In this document: positions 6,717 through 7,705 of the stretch, one piece after another | Layout of the letters: each line of letters begins with the position of its first letter | Position numbering within the stretch: position 1 is the stretch's first letter | From: Chloroflexota bacterium | Lineage (GTDB): Bacteria > Chloroflexota > Dehalococcoidia > SHYB01 > JACPQI01 | Direction of reading: 5' to 3' | NCBI GenBank assembly: GCA_016190545.1 | Contig: JACPQI010000135.1 | Coordinates: 1-7,705 of the forward strand | DNA length: 7,705 nt | Position numbers and translations under genes: made by a program | The notes under the pieces: generated by a model | Told to the model about the DNA's origin: nothing | Seen by the model: only the letters and a program-made list of their open reading frames with translations | Database searches by the model: none

Positions 6717-7349
6717 ATGAACCTTCGGATCACGATTATCTTTCTTGTGGCGGCAGTGGTTGCCGTCACCTGGGCCCTGGGATACGACAGCGGCTCTACC
6801 GCCAATCGGAAGCCTACGGACCGGGACTTCCCGGCCTACTCCATTCCCGCGGAGCAATTGCCCAAGGGCGTCTCATCTCAGGACTATCTGATGGAGCACA
6901 TGAGTACCATCAAGGTTACTCACCTGGGCCAGTCTCAGACCTTCGTCCGGAGCGAAGAGGACAAGAACGAGTGGCGTTTTGATAGCCCCTCTGGCCCCCC
7001 GGTCCATCCGGACCGCTGGAGCGGGATCACCCTGTTGCTGAGCGGCCCCAATACCTCGCGCCGCTTCAAGCCGGACGAGCTTTCCATTGCCGATGCCGGC
7101 TTGGACAACCCACAGACCATTATCGACATCGGCCTCGATTACGACGATCCTATCACGGACACGCCTGTGAGTTTCACCCTCCTCCTCGGCGACAAGACCG
7201 CCGATGGCGCCAAGTACTATCTTCAGTTCCAGGACGGCGTCGGCAATCGCGCCGACATCATCGACCTGGTCGACACTACCTGGGGCGACGTTATGTCACG
7301 TCTTGTGACGGAGCCGCCGCTCATTCCTACCCCGGCACCCAGCCAATAG
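6717..7349 (+). CDS. Short DUF4340 domain protein, membrane-anchored
   Basis: A protein of 210 aa. Residues 1-20 hold one hydrophobic helix (ITIIFLVAAVVAVTWALGY), an uncleaved anchor or signal, followed by a polar region predicted to be outside the cytoplasmic membrane. The DUF4340 pattern is visible: a WRFDSP segment, then a proline/aspartate-rich WSGITLLLSG helix, ADAGLDNPQTIIDIGL (about 126-141) and SFTLLLGDKTADGAKYYLQF (about 153-172). DUF4340 proteins usually sit beside GldG-like genes, as here, and are often 300-500 aa, so this one is compact. The start is ATG 6717: the AGGAAGGGGG tract (6700-6709) sits seven bases upstream and the hydrophobic helix begins at once. An in-frame ATG at 6612 lies inside the GldG-like gene and would add 35 residues of implausible sequence. 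The C-terminus is proline-rich (PPLIPTPAPSQ). Function unknown. Confidence 0.82.
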   Translation: MNLRITIIFLVAAVVAVTWALGYDSGSTANRKPTDRDFPAYSIPAEQLPKGVSSQDYLMEHMSTIKVTHLGQSQTFVRSEEDKNEWRFDSPSGPPVHPDRWSGITLLLSGPNTSRRFKPDELSIADAGLDNPQTIIDIGLDYDDPITDTPVSFTLLLGDKTADGAKYYLQFQDGVGNRADIIDLVDTTWGDVMSRLVTEPPLIPTPAPSQ

Positions 7350-7355
7350 ACCTAG

Positions 7356-7360
7356 AGGAG
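7356..7360 (+). promoter_or_regulatory. Ribosome binding site of the glutaredoxin-like gene
   Basis: AGGAG lies eight bases before GTG 7369, in the 19-base gap after the DUF4340 stop. It supports GTG 7369 over GTG 7381 and shows that the gene is translated from the plus strand. Confidence 0.7.
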
Positions 7361-7368
7361 AACGAGGG

Positions 7369-7677
7369 GTGTCTGCAACCGTGGCCCAGAGCAAAAAGGT
7401 CTACCTCTACAACGACCCCTCTTCCGCTTTGGGGAGGAAGGCCAAGCAATTCCTCCGGTCGAAGGGTGTCATCCACACTGAGCTTGACCTGGCCAAGGAT
7501 GAAGCTGCCCGGGCCGCTGTGGCAAAGCTTGGTTTCAGCTACACGAAGGGCTTGCCCTTCCCACCCGTGTTTGACATCGGCGGACAGGTCATCGTCGGCC
7601 TTGACCTCTACCGGCTGGAGAAGGCCCTTGAGGGCCTCACCAGCGAGCCTTACGACCCCTACTCCAAGCCCATGTAG
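7369..7677 (+). CDS. Glutaredoxin-like thioredoxin-fold protein lacking all cysteines
   Basis: A protein of 102 aa. It opens like a glutaredoxin: strand KKVYLYNDPSS (9-19), helix ALGRKAKQFLRSKGV (20-34), strand HTELDLAKDEAARAAV, the cis-proline-type segment LPFPPVFDIGGQVIVG (62-77), then the helix LDLYRLEKALEGL. Where glutaredoxins have a CPYC-type active site (YTTPTCPYC), this protein reads YNDPSSALG, so both positions are changed (Ser and Gly), and there is no cysteine anywhere in it. Thiol-disulfide exchange by the usual route is therefore impossible; a binding or structural role is an inference. GTG 7369 is chosen because AGGAG (7356-7360) lies eight bases upstream; a second GTG at 7381 is possible. 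It begins 19 bases after the DUF4340 stop and looks like the last gene of the transporter operon within view. Confidence 0.82.
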   Translation: MSATVAQSKKVYLYNDPSSALGRKAKQFLRSKGVIHTELDLAKDEAARAAVAKLGFSYTKGLPFPPVFDIGGQVIVGLDLYRLEKALEGLTSEPYDPYSKPM

Positions 7678-7705
7678 CAGGTGTCGTTTCTTCTCTCTCC
7701 TCACC

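Noticed and set aside
7327..7704. Minus-strand open frame of 125 codons opposite the glutaredoxin-like gene
   Set aside because: No recognisable domain; the plus strand has a fold pattern, a good ribosome binding site and operon context.
7681..7705. Possible start of another plus-strand gene (GTG 7681)
   Set aside because: Only eight codons are visible and there is no ribosome binding site; the tail is simply pyrimidine-rich. Cannot be supported.

Overview
This is GC-rich bacterial DNA, tightly packed, with seven genes in two divergent blocks that meet at an intergenic region of about 183 bp (3167-3349). Everything left of it is on the minus strand and everything right of it is on the plus strand. 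Gene content and style fit an environmental bacterium with some anaerobic metabolism. The style includes GTG starts, short gaps, a MutY without a recognisable NUDIX-like C-terminus, and a GldA/GldF/GldG/DUF4340 transporter cluster. Chloroflexota is my best guess, but that is an impression and not proof. I see no tRNA, rRNA, CRISPR array, insertion sequence or clear intrinsic terminator.

Left block, read right to left: a 14-helix DHA2-type multidrug efflux protein (3166-1463) overlaps the start of mutY (adenine DNA glycosylase, stop at 460). After a gap of about 114 bp comes the first 115 residues of a radical SAM glycyl-radical-enzyme activase (345-1), cut by the left window edge. That fragment carries the radical SAM CxxxCxxC motif and two ferredoxin-type cysteine sets, the second ending on the last codon in the window. 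A good promoter candidate lies just upstream of it, so it may be transcribed separately from mutY. Its glycyl radical enzyme partner is probably beyond the edge.

Right block: an extended -10 promoter (3296-3323) precedes what looks like one operon: ABC ATPase (3350-4294), six-helix ABC-2 permease (4291-5010, four-base overlap), GldG-like protein (5014-6699), short DUF4340 protein (start corrected to 6717, to 7349) and a glutaredoxin-fold protein with no cysteine (7369-7677). The first two form the transporter core. The GldG-like and DUF4340 proteins are membrane-anchored partners whose bulk is predicted to lie outside the cytoplasmic membrane. The substrate of such transporters is not known.

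The items most worth follow-up are the cysteine-free glutaredoxin-like protein closing the transporter operon, the compact DUF4340 partner, the truncated activase, and a 9-base element (TGATACAGT) upstream of both the efflux gene and the activase. I found no clear evidence for an entirely new system; the transporter operon is a known but functionally unexplained type.
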